64,000 bases of DNA from Pyxicephalus adspersus (Eukaryota; Chordata; Amphibia; Anura; Pyxicephalidae): contig NC_092862.1 in NCBI RefSeq assembly GCF_032062135.1, forward strand, positions 95,191,248-95,255,247, read 5' to 3'. Below, in pieces: positions 29,641-41,600 of the stretch. Under the pieces are notes generated by a model. The model was not told the origin of the DNA. It saw nothing but the letters and a program-made list of their open reading frames with translations, and did not search any database. Each line of letters begins with the position of its first letter. Positions within the stretch are counted from its first letter, which is position 1. Made by a program: the position numbers and the translations under genes.

Positions 29641-29771
29641 TCCCCAGCCGGAAGTGGTATTGTTAGACGTGACGGAACTTCCTCTTAAATAGGTAGGCTG
29701 CTTGGTGTGGGTGTAGAACACTGAACGCTAGTTTCTGTTGCACGTCTCCGTAGGGACAGCAGATTTTAACC
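29641..29771 (+). promoter_or_regulatory. MPLKIP: MPLKIP promoter and 5' UTR
   Basis: ccggaagt at 29648-29655 is an ETS-family core motif and gacgtgacgg at 29666-29675 is CRE-like, both common in housekeeping promoters and 100-125 bp before the MPLKIP ATG. No TATA box in the usual place (a ttaaat at 29685 is weak). GC content rises from here into exon 1. Confidence 0.55.
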
Positions 29772-30173
29772 ATGTATAGACAGAATTTTCGCTCCCCCAA
29801 CCCCTGTGGCGGTGATGGAAGCTCGGGACCGTTCCGTAGCCCGGGACCATTAGCAGCAGGCTGCGGGAGCCCCATGCTTCCTCCGCCACTACCGCCCTGG
29901 GGCTACGGGAGCCCGCACACGCCGAATTACGGACAGAGGACTCCTAGGCCGTACGGCAGCGGGGGTGGGCAGTCTCCGCGATCGTCGCCATCTCAAAACC
30001 CGTACGGGGGCAGGTACGGCGGTCAGTCCCCAGGTAATACAACGCCTCGAAGACCCAGTCCGCGCTACAATGCGTCACCGTACAACAAGTCTCCGGGAGG
30101 AGGAAACTCGCACTACTACCAGCAACACAACCCCCGCGGATACTCCTCACCCAGACACCCCGCCAACTATCAG
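29772..30173 (+). CDS. MPLKIP: MPLKIP exon 1 (coding part)
   Basis: 134 codons from [11 protein letters not shown] to HPANYQ, then donor gtaata. CpG-rich compared with its surroundings. Confidence 0.96.
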
Positions 30174-31489
30174 GTAATAGGGAGGAAGGCGGCCTGATCT
30201 GCCCCCGTGCCTCTGCTACCCAAATCTCAGCCATGTTTGTTTGTCATGCCCGGGTGTAAAGATGTGACCCGGTGCCCTCCCCTGCGACCTACAGGGATCC
30301 GGGTACCTTTATGTGACTGATAAGGTTTTGTTGTGGGGGATTTCCCCTTTAGTCATCGAAAATTGTTATTTGTGTAAGAAATACTTCTATAGAGTTGTCT
30401 CAGGAACCATAGTCTGCATTAGATTATTGACCCTTTATTAATGTTATTGTGGGAACCCAGGTTTTTGGTTTTACCCCAATTTAATTTGTAGTGGTCTTAA
30501 ATGGTAAACTTACACAGACTTTGGTTCTAGCCCCTCATATCCCCATCTTAAAGCAGGCCCAAACTCAGTGTTTTTACTTTACAAGAGTAGAGAAGAAAGC
30601 CCCTATATCGATTAAACTATTTTCTTTTAAGTGTAATGTTTTTTTTTTTTAAAAGAACAATGGAGTGGATCACTTCTCATTTCTGCTACGGTCTGAACGG
30701 GAGCGCAGATCCTCCCGGCTGTTTTTGGGTGGTTACTTTTGGGTCACAATACTGGGGCTGCCACCCACCTACAGCTTCCACCCAGCTTATAAAGAATTCT
30801 GGGCTGAGCAATGATGTGTGTTTGACCGAGGTGAATGTACAAACACAGATCTAGACGCAGGGCAGTTGGGCAGAAACACCTTATGAATATTTCAGTGTAC
30901 CTTGTACAGGATGGTTGCTTTTTAGTTTATTATTTTACATTCTGTACAATTGCTACATGTATTTAATAAAGATGATCTTAAACCTTGACTGCAAATATTG
31001 CTTATTGACTTTTTACCACTAAAATGCACAATACATTTTCTGTCTCTAGATTGGCAAATCTATTTTGTGATAAATATGCTTAATATGCTTAATTTGCTTA
31101 ATTACAAGTTGTTTCTGATGATGTAGCTAGCTGGTGGAAATGTTTGAAATAACTTTTTCCAGATGCATTTTCTAATTAGGGAGGTATAGGGTAGAAATGT
31201 TTAAAAATCTACATGATTAAATAACTGTTCTGAAAATGAAGGCCATTTATTGAATTTTTGTTTACCTGATGATTTTCTTTCAAAGGGTTCACCCAGGACA
31301 TCTACACCATACGGTACAGCGCATGGCAGAGGGAAAAGAGTGTCTAATGATGTGGAAAACTATTACAGACCATCAATGCTAGAGGACCCCTGGGCTGACC
31401 TAAAGCCATTATCCTGTTCAGACTTAGACCAACAGAACAGCAAAGGGCAGACAACAAATACTGGCAAGAGAGGGAGGTATTTTAGCTAA
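29772..31489 (+). CDS. MPLKIP: MPLKIP (TTDN1), M-phase-specific PLK1-interacting protein, complete
   Basis: Two exons, 29772-30173 and 31286-31489, joined TATCAG|GGTTCA at a codon boundary, give 201 codons plus stop TAA; human MPLKIP has 179. Residues 1-134 are low-complexity, rich in Gly, Pro, Ser, Tyr and Arg with several SP sites (RSP, GSP, SPR), suiting the known PLK1/CDK1-dependent phosphorylation. The C-terminal block is strongly conserved: [39 protein letters not shown] and a GKRGRYFS end (human GKKGRYFC). The family acts in the nucleus; human mutations cause non-photosensitive trichothiodystrophy. Start chosen at the ATG in aaccATG with -3 A. The extra length lies in the disordered part. 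The usual single-intron gene structure and the CDK13/SUGCT neighbours support the call. Confidence 0.96.
30174..31285 (+). other. MPLKIP intron
   Basis: Begins gtaatag and ends tttcaaag. Contains a dispersed repeat at 30715-30815 (gctgtttttgggtggttact ... tctgggctgagcaatg) of the same family as 43985-44112. Confidence 0.9.
31286..31489 (+). CDS. MPLKIP: MPLKIP exon 2 (coding part)
   Basis: 67 codons and TAA; carries the conserved domain with MLEDPWADL and the GRYFS terminus. Confidence 0.97.
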   Translation, partial: GSPRTSTPYGTAHGRGKRVSNDVENYYRPSMLEDPWADLKPLSCSDLDQQNSKGQTTNTGKRGRYFS

Positions 31490-33530
31490 CCCCTAAAATT
31501 CCGAACTCCGGGTAGACTAAAAAGAAGGGATGGTAAAGTACGCAAGTCAACGTCGTTTTAATTTTGAGGACAGTTCTTTTATCAGATTTATTTTTTTATT
31601 TCCTCCGATATTACCGCCAGTGTTTTGGAAGTCTAGAGCTGTAGTAGGAAAAAGTCAGGAAGTCCACCAGCAATGAAGAACAAGTTGTTCTATAATCACC
31701 AGCATTCTGTGACTGTCTTTCACGGGTTCCAGTTTCCAAGACTTCTTACTGATCTGCATCCCTTAGGCTTATCCTTCAAAGCCTAATTTTTACTATTTCT
31801 TCCACTAAAATGGATTTATTTTTAGGGAATACTTTGTAATCTGTTTATGCTAAAAGTATAATATTTGTTTGTAATTTTCAGAGGAACTATTATTTTTATA
31901 TTCTAAAATGTTGCTGTCATATGGTCATGGCATCATACCCTGGTATATTTCTTTTTGTAATGTGCTTCTAGTTTTTATTAACAAATAGATGCTTCACTAA
32001 AGGAAGTTAGTTTGGACATATAAACTGTTTTTGATCTAAAGCCAAACTGAGGGATTGAAATACCTCGATTGTGTACACTTTTAGGTTTTTTGTTTTTTAG
32101 TTTTTCAGAAGTATATGGCTATCATACATTATATAATTTGATAGATTTTTAATTTAAAAAAAACTCAAGAGTTTTATTTATATTTTATTTTCAAATGTTA
32201 AAATTTAAAATTTTTTTAGGAAATATGAATATACAAGTTGTGTAAATCAGGAACATAATCAAGATGAGATTAGCCATGACCTCTGCTAAATGTAATATTT
32301 ACTTATGGTTTTGGTTTAATTATTTTACCTATTTTATTGTGTTTAAAGTAATTTCTCTGTCTAAAAATTTGTTTGGTAATGTGGTAACTATAAATGCTAG
32401 CTGAATTGTAGCGTTTTTGTTTTGGCCTAAGGGTCAAAGCACCAAGATTAAATACAATATCAGTCCTTTACTATCTTCTATAAAAATAACTGATGTGTGT
32501 CTTCTTATATTATGTGAAACTGGATTTTAAAGTACACTTAATGTCATGAGAGAATAGGTAGTCTGCCAATATTGACCTCTCCTTTTGTAAAGAGAATTTT
32601 CAAACTTAGATCAGTCATATGCTGCATGAGATGGGCTGCTTTGGACCACTTGGGTCTGTAATTAAAAAGTAACAAAGCGCGTTTTATCCAGAAGTTCGTT
32701 TTTTTTTTTTTTTTTTCTGGAACTAGCGATGGTACTTGTTGGTTTTATCATCCAACATTATGAATGAACATTATTCACCCACAGGCCTGTCTTAGAAGCC
32801 TTTCTTAACAAGAGTTCCCATAGAACTGTGGGGTTCCTTTAGAAGTTCCTAAACAAATTTCTATTCAGATATATACCCAGTCAACCTTTTATCTCTGTAA
32901 AAAAAGGCATTTTATTCCACTGACCACCAGAGCAGTCTCAAATGGCCTGTTTGAGAGAACTTCTCCCTTTTTTGTGTAGGAAGGTCCTTCTACAGGCTAT
33001 GGCATGCAGAAGCTCTATTTTTTCTATATTGAAGATAATTTTGTTGTATATTGACTTCCTTGATATCAATCTTAAATATTTTTTTTTATTTCTCCCATTT
33101 ATAACATTTTTGCTACCTACAATGTTCTGTGAGCTATACATATATTTTTAAGCAGGGGTACTGGGACCTCAGTGTTTTCAAGAGTTTATTAGCGTTAAAA
33201 AGCTTAGGGTTGTTTTATTGGTGATCCTTTTTCTGGTTAGGATTCAAGCCCTGCCCCACCTGTTTTTTTTCTGTAGCATAAAGAAAAAACACCTTTACAA
33301 TTTTATCTGGGTCATATGCCACCCCAACAGCTCTGACCATTGAGGCAGGGGCTCTACAAGACCTTTGGAGATGTCTTGTGGTATGTGGCACCAAGATGTA
33401 AGCAGCATAGCTTGCTTATCATGCTGTCTTCACCTTCTTATAGTTCAATCATTACTTTATCTTTGCTAAACTTTATATTCTTTGTCCAATCTAAATATGT
33501 TTATTAAACCAGGTCATATTTTCCCATTGT
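31490..33530 (+). other. MPLKIP 3' UTR and downstream sequence
   Basis: AT-rich, T-rich sequence typical of a 3' UTR. The nearest poly(A)-like hexamers I see are ATTAAA at 32447-32452 and near 32660; no canonical AATAAA close by, so the transcript end is undecided. Confidence 0.4.
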
Positions 33531-34280
33531 TTAACCCCCCTAGAAGTTTTTCCCGACTCAGGGTGGCATTTTACATTCAAAAAGTGGTAATCCCAAATCT
33601 CACTCAGGGTAACTTTAGAAGCCCCCCTTTCCTTTTGCCCCACGCTCCACGGCGATCTGATGGTCCCGCTGTGATGCCAGGACGCCAGTGTGTCGGGGGG
33701 GAGGGGGGTCTGGCCAGGAAATTTAAACTAAGTAATATGCTTTTAAATACCACCCGGGTCCCGGCCACGCCGCTGCTCTGTATCGGCAGTGAGATGCGAA
33801 GCACAATGCAGGACTTCTGCATTGTGCTTCACATCTCACTGCAGACGCCAGCAGCAATAGCAAATTCTGGGGGTGACCACCCCCGGCGTCGGTGTGAGAT
33901 GGGCGGGACATCACCCGGGAGGAGGAGTCATCTTCCAGGTGCTGCAAATGGTGATGTATTGGGGGGGGGGTGTCTGGTGGGAAATTTAAAATCAGATTAC
34001 AATGTAATCTGCTTTTAAATGGTTTTTACAATACAAAAACACCACACAACATAAAATAAAAGTACATTTTTAATTTTATATTTTATTTTAAGATTACATT
34101 GTTGTCTATTTCATTATTTTTTTAAAAATATTTATAAATATGTATTATATTATAATTATCATACCTGAGCGTTAAATCCTAAGAATTACGGGCCCACAAT
34201 GTAAACAAAAATTTCTATGCAAAAAAAAATAGGATCACTTTTTGCATCAAACTGACAGAATTAGAACGCTAGGGGGTTAA
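33531..34280. mobile_element. TTAA-target element, copy B (intact ends)
   Basis: Starts TTAACCCCCCTAG and ends CTAGGGGGTTAA, so the ends are inverted copies and TTAA is duplicated. A TTAA target with CCC-beginning ends is the signature of piggyBac-type elements. Internal parts (cgactcaggg, ggtgacatcaccc, aatctgcttttaaatgg, tgagcgttaaatcctaagaattacgggc) recur in copies at 14071, 35424, 37237 and 49661. No transposase frame. Confidence 0.8.
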
Positions 34281-35335
34281 AATTCATGGTGAGCATTGAT
34301 TATGGTAAGCATTTTCTGGGTAAGGGTAAGGTACATACATAGGTACTCTGACTGGTCTTCTCATCCCTATACACAGCAAGCTGTGATTCATTTTGTGTTT
34401 TGACACCTTTCGGTTATGGCCAACAATATTTTTTTGTTTGTTTTAGCCATTTTTGTGGGATTAGGCTAGATAGATAACCTTGGTCTACACCCACAAGACC
34501 ATAAGACTATTTTTGAGATGCTCTTACCCAGTAGTCTATCCATTACAAATTGGCTCATGTCAGCAGTTCTATTATTTTGGCTGATTGGTCGGTGTGGGCT
34601 AGGTGAATGTGGATTCTAGATTCACTAAGCTCAGTGACTTGTTGGGGTTTTTATTACTGCTCTTGACACCAGGGCTGTCCAACGCCCCCTACGCATGACA
34701 GTGATTTTTTTCTGTAGTCCCCTTAAATGTGATAGTCTTTAATATGAATGTGCTGGTAGTGTTTTGATACTGTATATTCGAAAACAATACAGGGCTAAGA
34801 AATGCAGGAGGATGCCAGTGCTCACTACTGATAGAACAAATGCTTCTAGCTATGGTACTTTCAAGTACTGGCTGAAGCTTTTTATTATTTCTAGTAGCAA
34901 TGGCAACCAATATTCATTGTTCCCAATATTAGTTTATTAAAATGAGTGACGTGTCTTCAGTTTACAAAGTGCACCTGTGCCTATACTATGCACATAAAAC
35001 TATTAAATAACTTAGGCAGTTTGCGAGCAAGGCATCTGTGAGCTAATCTAAGAAAAGTTGTGTGAAACTTAAAAACAAATTTCTATCTATTGCTTACAGA
35101 AGTTCTTGTACTTTTTATGCAGAACATGCCAATATTTTAAGAATTTTTAGTCTGGGTGCAGGATCATGTTAATGGAATGGTAAAGTACTTCTGACAGTGC
35201 TATGGTGAAATATACATAACCTTTGGTATTAAACAGATATCAATGTAACACATTTTAAAATAAATAAGCACGTCAATTGAACCCAACACAAGTGGAATGA
35301 ACCTAGCCTTAGTTGGGTCTTAATGGCACACAAAG
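34281..35335. other. Intergenic, nothing recognised
   Basis: No gene or repeat recognised. Confidence 0.4.
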
Positions 35336-35423
35336 AGCTCTATTTATAAATTTTTCCTGTCTATTTTTCTGAATCCAGCCGACAGGTGTCCAAATCTCTC
35401 CACAGTTCTCGTTTCAGTGTCTA
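35336..35423. mobile_element. Partial small MITE cut by a TTAA element
   Basis: ctctatttataaatttttcctgtc resembles the left end of 13077-13231; the right part is missing or lies beyond the TTAA element inserted at 35424. Confidence 0.5.
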
Positions 35424-36051
35424 TTAACCTCCTGAGCGGTAACCCCAAGCGTGGCTCAGGGTAAAAAAAAAAAAAAAGAGCTGGTAGGGGTAACTAAAAA
35501 AATAAAGACTTGCCTGTTCCTATCGGATTCCTCCAGTGTCCTGCCTGTCCGATCACATCCTCTGGCCATGTCCTCTTATTCCAAATGGTCCTTAGGTGAT
35601 TGCGCTGACGGCATTTCCTGCTAACGGCGGAGCGAGGGCGCGTGGAGGGAATTTCAAAATATTTTGGATTTATTACGAACTAATAAATCCAATGCAAAGT
35701 TTTATTNNNNNNNNNNNNNNNNNNNNNNNNNNNNNNNNNNNNNNNNNNNNNNNNNNNNNNNNNNNNNNNNNNNNNNNNNNNNNNNNNNNNNNNNNNNNNN
35801 NNNNNNNNNNNNNNNNNNNGATATTACAGATATATTAAAGGTTTCATTATATCTGATTATATTTATGCATCCTTGTTTTAACAGATTTTTGTGTTTTTTA
35901 TTTAAAGTTTGATTAAATGTATTAAATATTGGACATATTTTGGGGAGCTAGGCCTAAGAATTACAGGTCTACAATGTAAAATAATATTTCATGAAAGACC
36001 ATGTACCACTTTTAGACCTATAAATCCAGACAGAAACTGGAAGGAAGTTAA
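35424..36051. mobile_element. TTAA-target element, copy C (contains a gap)
   Basis: Starts TTAACCTCCTGAGCGGTAACC and ends ggaaggaagTTAA; contains taaatccaatgcaaagttttatt and cctaagaattacaggtctacaatgtaaa shared with other copies. Part is hidden by the 113-N gap. Confidence 0.75.
35707..35819. other. Assembly gap (113 N)
   Basis: 113 N inside TTAA element copy C. Confidence 1.
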
Positions 36052-36944
36052 AATCAATGACTTGTAGTGCCACCTATTGGCAAATTGTCAAAGTGCACAG
36101 CAATCACAATAGTAAAAGCTAAAGGTGTTTGTTAATGAATATTATGGATGATTTTAGAGCGAATTGACGGGAATAATTAAAGTAACTGCAAATACGTTTC
36201 CAAAGCAATAGGGAGGTTCCCATGGATACTTCAGCTTTGCCTCACTTACATTTCAATACTGCATTCTGCTTTGCCTTGTCTCAAAGCTGCAACAAACCCT
36301 GTGTTGAAATTGAAATATACCGCCCTTTTATCACAAAGCAACCCTAAAGCTTTCCCAACACTAGCAGAGACTAGGCCAAAGAATTGTGCAATAAGAAATA
36401 AGTATGACTGACTATAGAAAACTATTTATTTTTTTATTTTTTATTTTTTTTCTCTCTCTACATTTTGAGCAGTTCATGTTTAGTAATCCTAAATGATTCT
36501 TGCTAACCCACGTTTTGCACTTCTTGGTTTCATGTTCATTGCTAACTCAAAAATGCATTTTTCAAATGCAGTATGTTTAAATTTTTTGCAGAACACATAC
36601 CCGTGCAGCACAGTGTTGTGAGCTACACTTACTGCATTCTGTGAATTTTAGCTTATTGCAATGGGGATGTGTTGAGGAGCACACCTGCAATGGTTGGACC
36701 ATTCCATCAGGTAATACTTACGTACTACGTAATTGTCAGTAAATCTTAAAGGTTTGAACAATTGGTTTGTAGCCAGTGGAGAGGAAGTCATATGTACAGT
36801 CTCCAGACGATCAGCATACAGATAGACAAATGTCAGAATTTAGTACATTCAATCTAACTTCATGTACATATTACCTATGTGAGCCGATCAGAAAAATAAT
36901 ACTCCTTGCTGGCTTTTGGTGGTAAAATAAATATACACAGTGAG
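36052..36944. other. Intergenic, nothing recognised
   Basis: No gene or repeat recognised. Confidence 0.4.
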
Positions 36945-38017
36945 GGAAAGAAGTAAATTGTCCGGAGATAGGTCCATCTTACTATCACCGATCGCACACA
37001 TTTTGGGCATGCCCTCATCCAAGCACTCTATTTCCCACATCTACCCACTGACAAAAAAATTCATCAGGTGCAGAGTCCTCTGCCTTTTGTACACCGCTGG
37101 GCTACATATTTACATAGCTCATATTCAGACATGTTGGAACTATTGGAAAATAGCTGGGCTTATGTCAGGAAAAATATGGCTAGTGCATTATGGCATGAAT
37201 TGCAATTTAAGATCATTCACAGGGCATATTATGCTTTTAACCTCCCTAGAGGTAACCCCTGAGTCACACTCAGGGTATGTAATAGTAAATAGAGCCTTAC
37301 CTGATCTGCCGGCATCCTGCGTCGTCCATCGGCGTGATCTCCGTCTTCTTCCGGCCGGCTTCTGCATCCGATGAGTCACCGGGGAGTTCCCGGTGGCGTT
37401 GGTGCATGTGTACGTTGCCGGCGGGAAATTCAAAATTCATTTGTATTGCATTGAATACAAAATACCTGTATTGATTTCAATACATTGGATTTATGTGTAA
37501 AAGCAGTACATTGTTTTCAAGAACATTTTATTTACAGTATATATAATAGTATGAGTATAACATGTATTTTTTTAAAAAAATTCATTTTTTTTAAATATAT
37601 AGATTTTTTTTAATTTATTCAATTATTTTTACATGATTTTGTTTCAAACTTTATTATACGCATACTATTACATTATACTGTAAAATAAATGTTCATGAAA
37701 AACAAAATACCACTTTTAGACATAAAACCAGAAAGAAATGGGGAGGTTATTCTAAAAATCAAAACACATTCAATCACAAATAGATTGGAGGCCTGTTCTA
37801 AATGTGCTTATCTTTTGGCTCCTTTGGAGCATTTGTTACGGGATTGCCCAAATATCTGTACATTTTGGAAATCACCTTTCCTGTTTATAGAAAAAGTCAC
37901 AGGCCATACTTAACAACCACTGGCACATTTCCATGAGGCATCTAACCAGATCATTCAACCTAGTTTGTCAAAATTTGAACACCTTTGCTTACTGGCAGCC
38001 AAGAAATGTCTTAAAAT
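36945..38017 (+). pseudogene. L1-type LINE ORF2 C-terminal part, plus orientation
   Basis: Frames 36940-37236 (ILGMPSSKHSISHIYPLTKK, later SWAYVRKNMASALWHELQF) and 37751-38015 (LEACSKCAYLLAPLEHLLRD, CPNICTFWKS, LLAAKKCLKI) match the end of L1 ORF2, with its C-terminal C..C..H..C knuckle. The piece is split by TTAA element copy D at 37237-37750. Its first 150 bp repeat, inverted, at 38018-38176. Confidence 0.8.
37237..37750. mobile_element. TTAA-target element, copy D, nested in L1
   Basis: Starts TTAACCTCCCTAGAGGTAACC and ends atggggaggTTAT, inside the L1 C-terminal frame, which resumes directly after it. Inner gtcacactcagggt, ggagttcccggtggcg and gccggcgggaaattc match copy E in reverse. Confidence 0.85.
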
Positions 38018-41000
38018 ATGTAGCCCAGCGGTGTACAAAAGGCAGAGAGGACTTTGCACCTGATGAATTTTTTGGTGAGTATAATTGGTGAGTATATAAG
38101 GGAAATAGAGTGCTTGTATGAGGGCATGCCTAAAATGTGTGCCATCGGTGGTGGTAATGTAAGATTGGAGTTATCTCCTGATATATCAAAAAAAGTTGAC
38201 TTTATCTGTAGATAGTACAGAAAATGATGAGACGGGAGTGCAAATGTAATGTGCAGGATGTCAAAGGGTAGGAAGTGGTTGCTATCATCTACTACATGCC
38301 CCAGAGATGTTATGCCATGTTTTTCCCCAAATTCATATGCCTTATATAGTGATCCCTGAGGAAAACTTGGGGTGGTACGTATGGGAGTAGCTGTGGTACA
38401 TAATTTCTTTGTTTCCCGCCAGGCAATCAAGGTATCTCCTAAGAGTAGATTAGTACGTATTTCACGCAGTATAGCCACAAAAAGTGTAGTACGTAGTCTC
38501 ACGAGAGACCCAGGTTGTACCAATATCGACTTCAGTTTAACCACAGTATAGAAAAGTAGTAAAGTACCATGCCACCTTGGATAATAAGGAGCGATATTGG
38601 GCGATAAGAATCAGGATCCAATTGGCCTTTCTGCTTTTTTGGTAATGCCTAAACAAATGCTTAGTTGCCTGATTTCAAATGAGAGAATGAGGTAAACATA
38701 TCATTGTATATTTTCGTTCGCGCTGGCTTAACCTGTTTTACAAGAATTTTGAAAAACTCAGATGGCAAGCCATCTGGCCCTGGCGCTTTGGCATTAGCAG
38801 AGCGTCTGATAGCTAACGTCACCTCTGAAGTTTTTAGAGAGTTCAGGTGATCCAATTCTTCTGTTAGTTGAGCAAGAGTCAATTGATCCAGGAAAGTCTG
38901 ACCCTGAGATATGTCACTGCCCTGAGAGGTGTATAGGGATTCATAATATTCATAATGAGATGAAAAGGTGGATGCAATGTCCCTAGGTGTCCTTCGAATA
39001 GAATTTTAAGTATCTAATTGCCGTAATGCGCAGAGGTACACGGAAGCCTTCAGCCAGCAGCCTCCCCGATTTGTTGCCATAGCGGAAAAATTCAGCCGCA
39101 CGGTATTATCTAATTGTATTGGCTGATCCAAAAGGCACAGGTTCTTTTTGCTTGTAACCAGGAGTCCTGATTCTTTTTGAAAGAAAGAGATCCTTTGTAA
39201 ATCGCATATGCCTGCCGAGCTTGCGCTCAGGCCTCAATGTAATTGCTCAGGGTCTTTTTTTTTTTTTTTTTTTTTTTTCTTTCAGTGACGCAACATAGGC
39301 CATTATCCTGCTTCTTAAAACTGCCTTAGCTGTGTCCCAGTATAATTTCTGTTCGGATTGATGATCTGCATTATGAAATTCAAAATATTGCCACCAATAT
39401 TTCAGGTATTTTTGAGATGACTCATCCTTAGCTAGGAAAGAAAACCTACACAAAATCACAAATCCATCGGACAGAGTAATCGAGACCGGAGCATGATCTG
39501 AGATCGCAATTGGATGTATATCCGGTATGTCTATTTTTAATAGCAGATCCTCTGAAATCAGTATAGAATCAATACATGACATCGTGGAATGTACTGCAGA
39601 TACATGAGTATATTCTCTCTCGAGAGGATGTAGGTGTCTCCAGGAGTCGACCAAGTTAGAAACTGAGAGAAAAGATTGGAAAGAATTGTCGTTTGACAGA
39701 GTGGTACCTCGTCTATGTGGTGGGAGTTTATCTTCCGTAGTGCTTGAGACTGCGTTGAAGTCGCCCGCTATCACAAGAGGAAGTCCTTGAAGAGTTGTAG
39801 CCATTTTGTTATAGAAGACTCTATTGTCCTCCTCATTGGGGCCCTAAATAGCCATTATTGTGAGGGAGTTGACTAGGAATTGAAGAGTGATGGATGCCCA
39901 CTTTCCTTCAGATGCATCGCAGGATTTTGTGAGAGTATTATATTGTAGCTTCTTGTGTATTCGTATCAATACTCCTGCTCCACAGACCTCTCCTACCAAA
40001 CATTTCCTCATAAGATGGTAAAAAGAAGATTATAGATGTGTCTTCTGTAATATCGCAACATCTGCTTGTAACTTCTTCAAATAACTTGTCATTGTGGCCC
40101 TTTTGTTTGGTGAGTGTGGGCCTTTAACATTCCAAGGTATAAAAGGCATTAAGTATTTAAATCAAGAAAGAGACATACGTAGACAATAGGTAGTTAGTTT
40201 CCAGAAGGTCGTCCCAGCCGAGCAACCCCGTGGATTGCAATGGCCGTCATCCAGTAGTAATTGGAAAGGTAAGTATTCCATAAGTTGCAGCGAGGCATCT
40301 CTTTTCGAATAGTAGGTGGATATGAACAAGTAACTGAGGAAATTATCAAAACTATAGTCTCAAAAAGTAATACTTGCATATAGTCTCAAACTGTAATACT
40401 TGCATGTGACTTCCTTTTTTCCCAATGCGGGATTTGTCAATGGCAGTAATAAGTAACTTAGTTAACCACGTTAAAACTTCTTTAGCTCGTATCCACTTGT
40501 CATAAGCATAATATAGCATTTGAACAATTGAAATACAGTGAGGTCAAAAATGGTCTACCAGCTCCATCTTGTGGAAGTTATAATTATAGTCCTCAATACA
40601 ACATATTCTGTTTGTCCTTCTGAACAATAAGCTCCAACATTAACTGAAATAGAGTCAGTTTCCAGGTGTTATACTTATTTGAACTCATAAAGTCCTGTTA
40701 TGACCGCAGGGAGGAAGCAGGTGAGGAAGAACCTGATCCAAGTCATGGAGATTTACCCAATTCCATATTTCATTGAGCATCCTCCTTAAAGGAGACAGCC
40801 TGCTGTGGATCCTTGAACGTGTGTGCTTCTCTATCAGTGGTGAAGACTTTCAGCACCACTGGATACATTAGAGAAAATCCTATTCCTTTAGATATCAATT
40901 GCTTGCAAACAGGTGAGAATGCACGCATTGTTTCGTAGTTTCCGCAGAGTAGTCAGAAAAGAGCAACACCTTATTATCTACACAAAAATGATTTTGCGAG

Positions 41001-41600
41001 TGATATGCTTTAAGTACCTGAACTTTATCCATTAAAGTTGAGATACTGCACAATTATCGGCCGTGGGAACGGTTTGCTACGCTGTGGAGGTCCCAACCTG
41101 TGGGCCATCTCAACCTGCATGGCTATTTTTAGTCCCAAAATTTTTGGAAGCGTCTGTGAACATAACTTGTGTAGGTCAGTGGCTTTAAAGGATTCAGGTA
41201 TCCTGATAATTCTGACAATATTGCGTTGTGCCAGAGTCTCCATTTCAATTACTTAATTTAAAACCTTAATTCCCACTTAACACACTGTATTGTTCTCCCA
41301 TTTCCTGCTGCTGTGTACGGGTTGTTGGCAATTCATTTTCTAAGTCACTAATACGCTGTTGTAGTTCATGCAGATCATCCCCATGCTTTGTCACTATGTC
41401 TGTGATGGGCTGCAAGTTTTGTGCTAGCAAAGTAAAATGGCCTGGAAAATCTTACTTGAAAGAGAACTTCTGTGAGAAAATATGTAGGCTGCCATTGCTA
41501 GCTTTGCTATAAAAAAAGGGTCACCTTACACATACCTAATTCCATTTTTTGGCAGGTTCTGTGAGTTTAGAAATGGCTCAAATCGTTAAACAGGGTGCTG
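38018..41600 (-). pseudogene. L1-type LINE, ORF1 to RT, minus orientation
   Basis: Reading the minus strand from right to left: an ORF1 coiled-coil part (about 41430-41300), an ORF1 RRM part (41243-41025: NIVRIIRIPES, then MAHRLGPPQRSKPFPRPIIV), an APE endonuclease (39804-39247: LVIAGDFNAVSS, SDHAPVSITLSD), the RT start (38882-38661: SANAKAPGPDGLPSEFFK) and late ORF2 (38544-38018). Many stops and shifts; long dead. The T run at 39260-39280 falls within it. Confidence 0.85.

Noticed and set aside
29944..30234. Open frame on the minus strand across MPLKIP exon 1
   Set aside because: GC-rich shadow of the real coding exon.
33482..34018. A 178-aa open frame
   Set aside because: It lies almost wholly in TTAA element copy B and is not conserved in the other copies.
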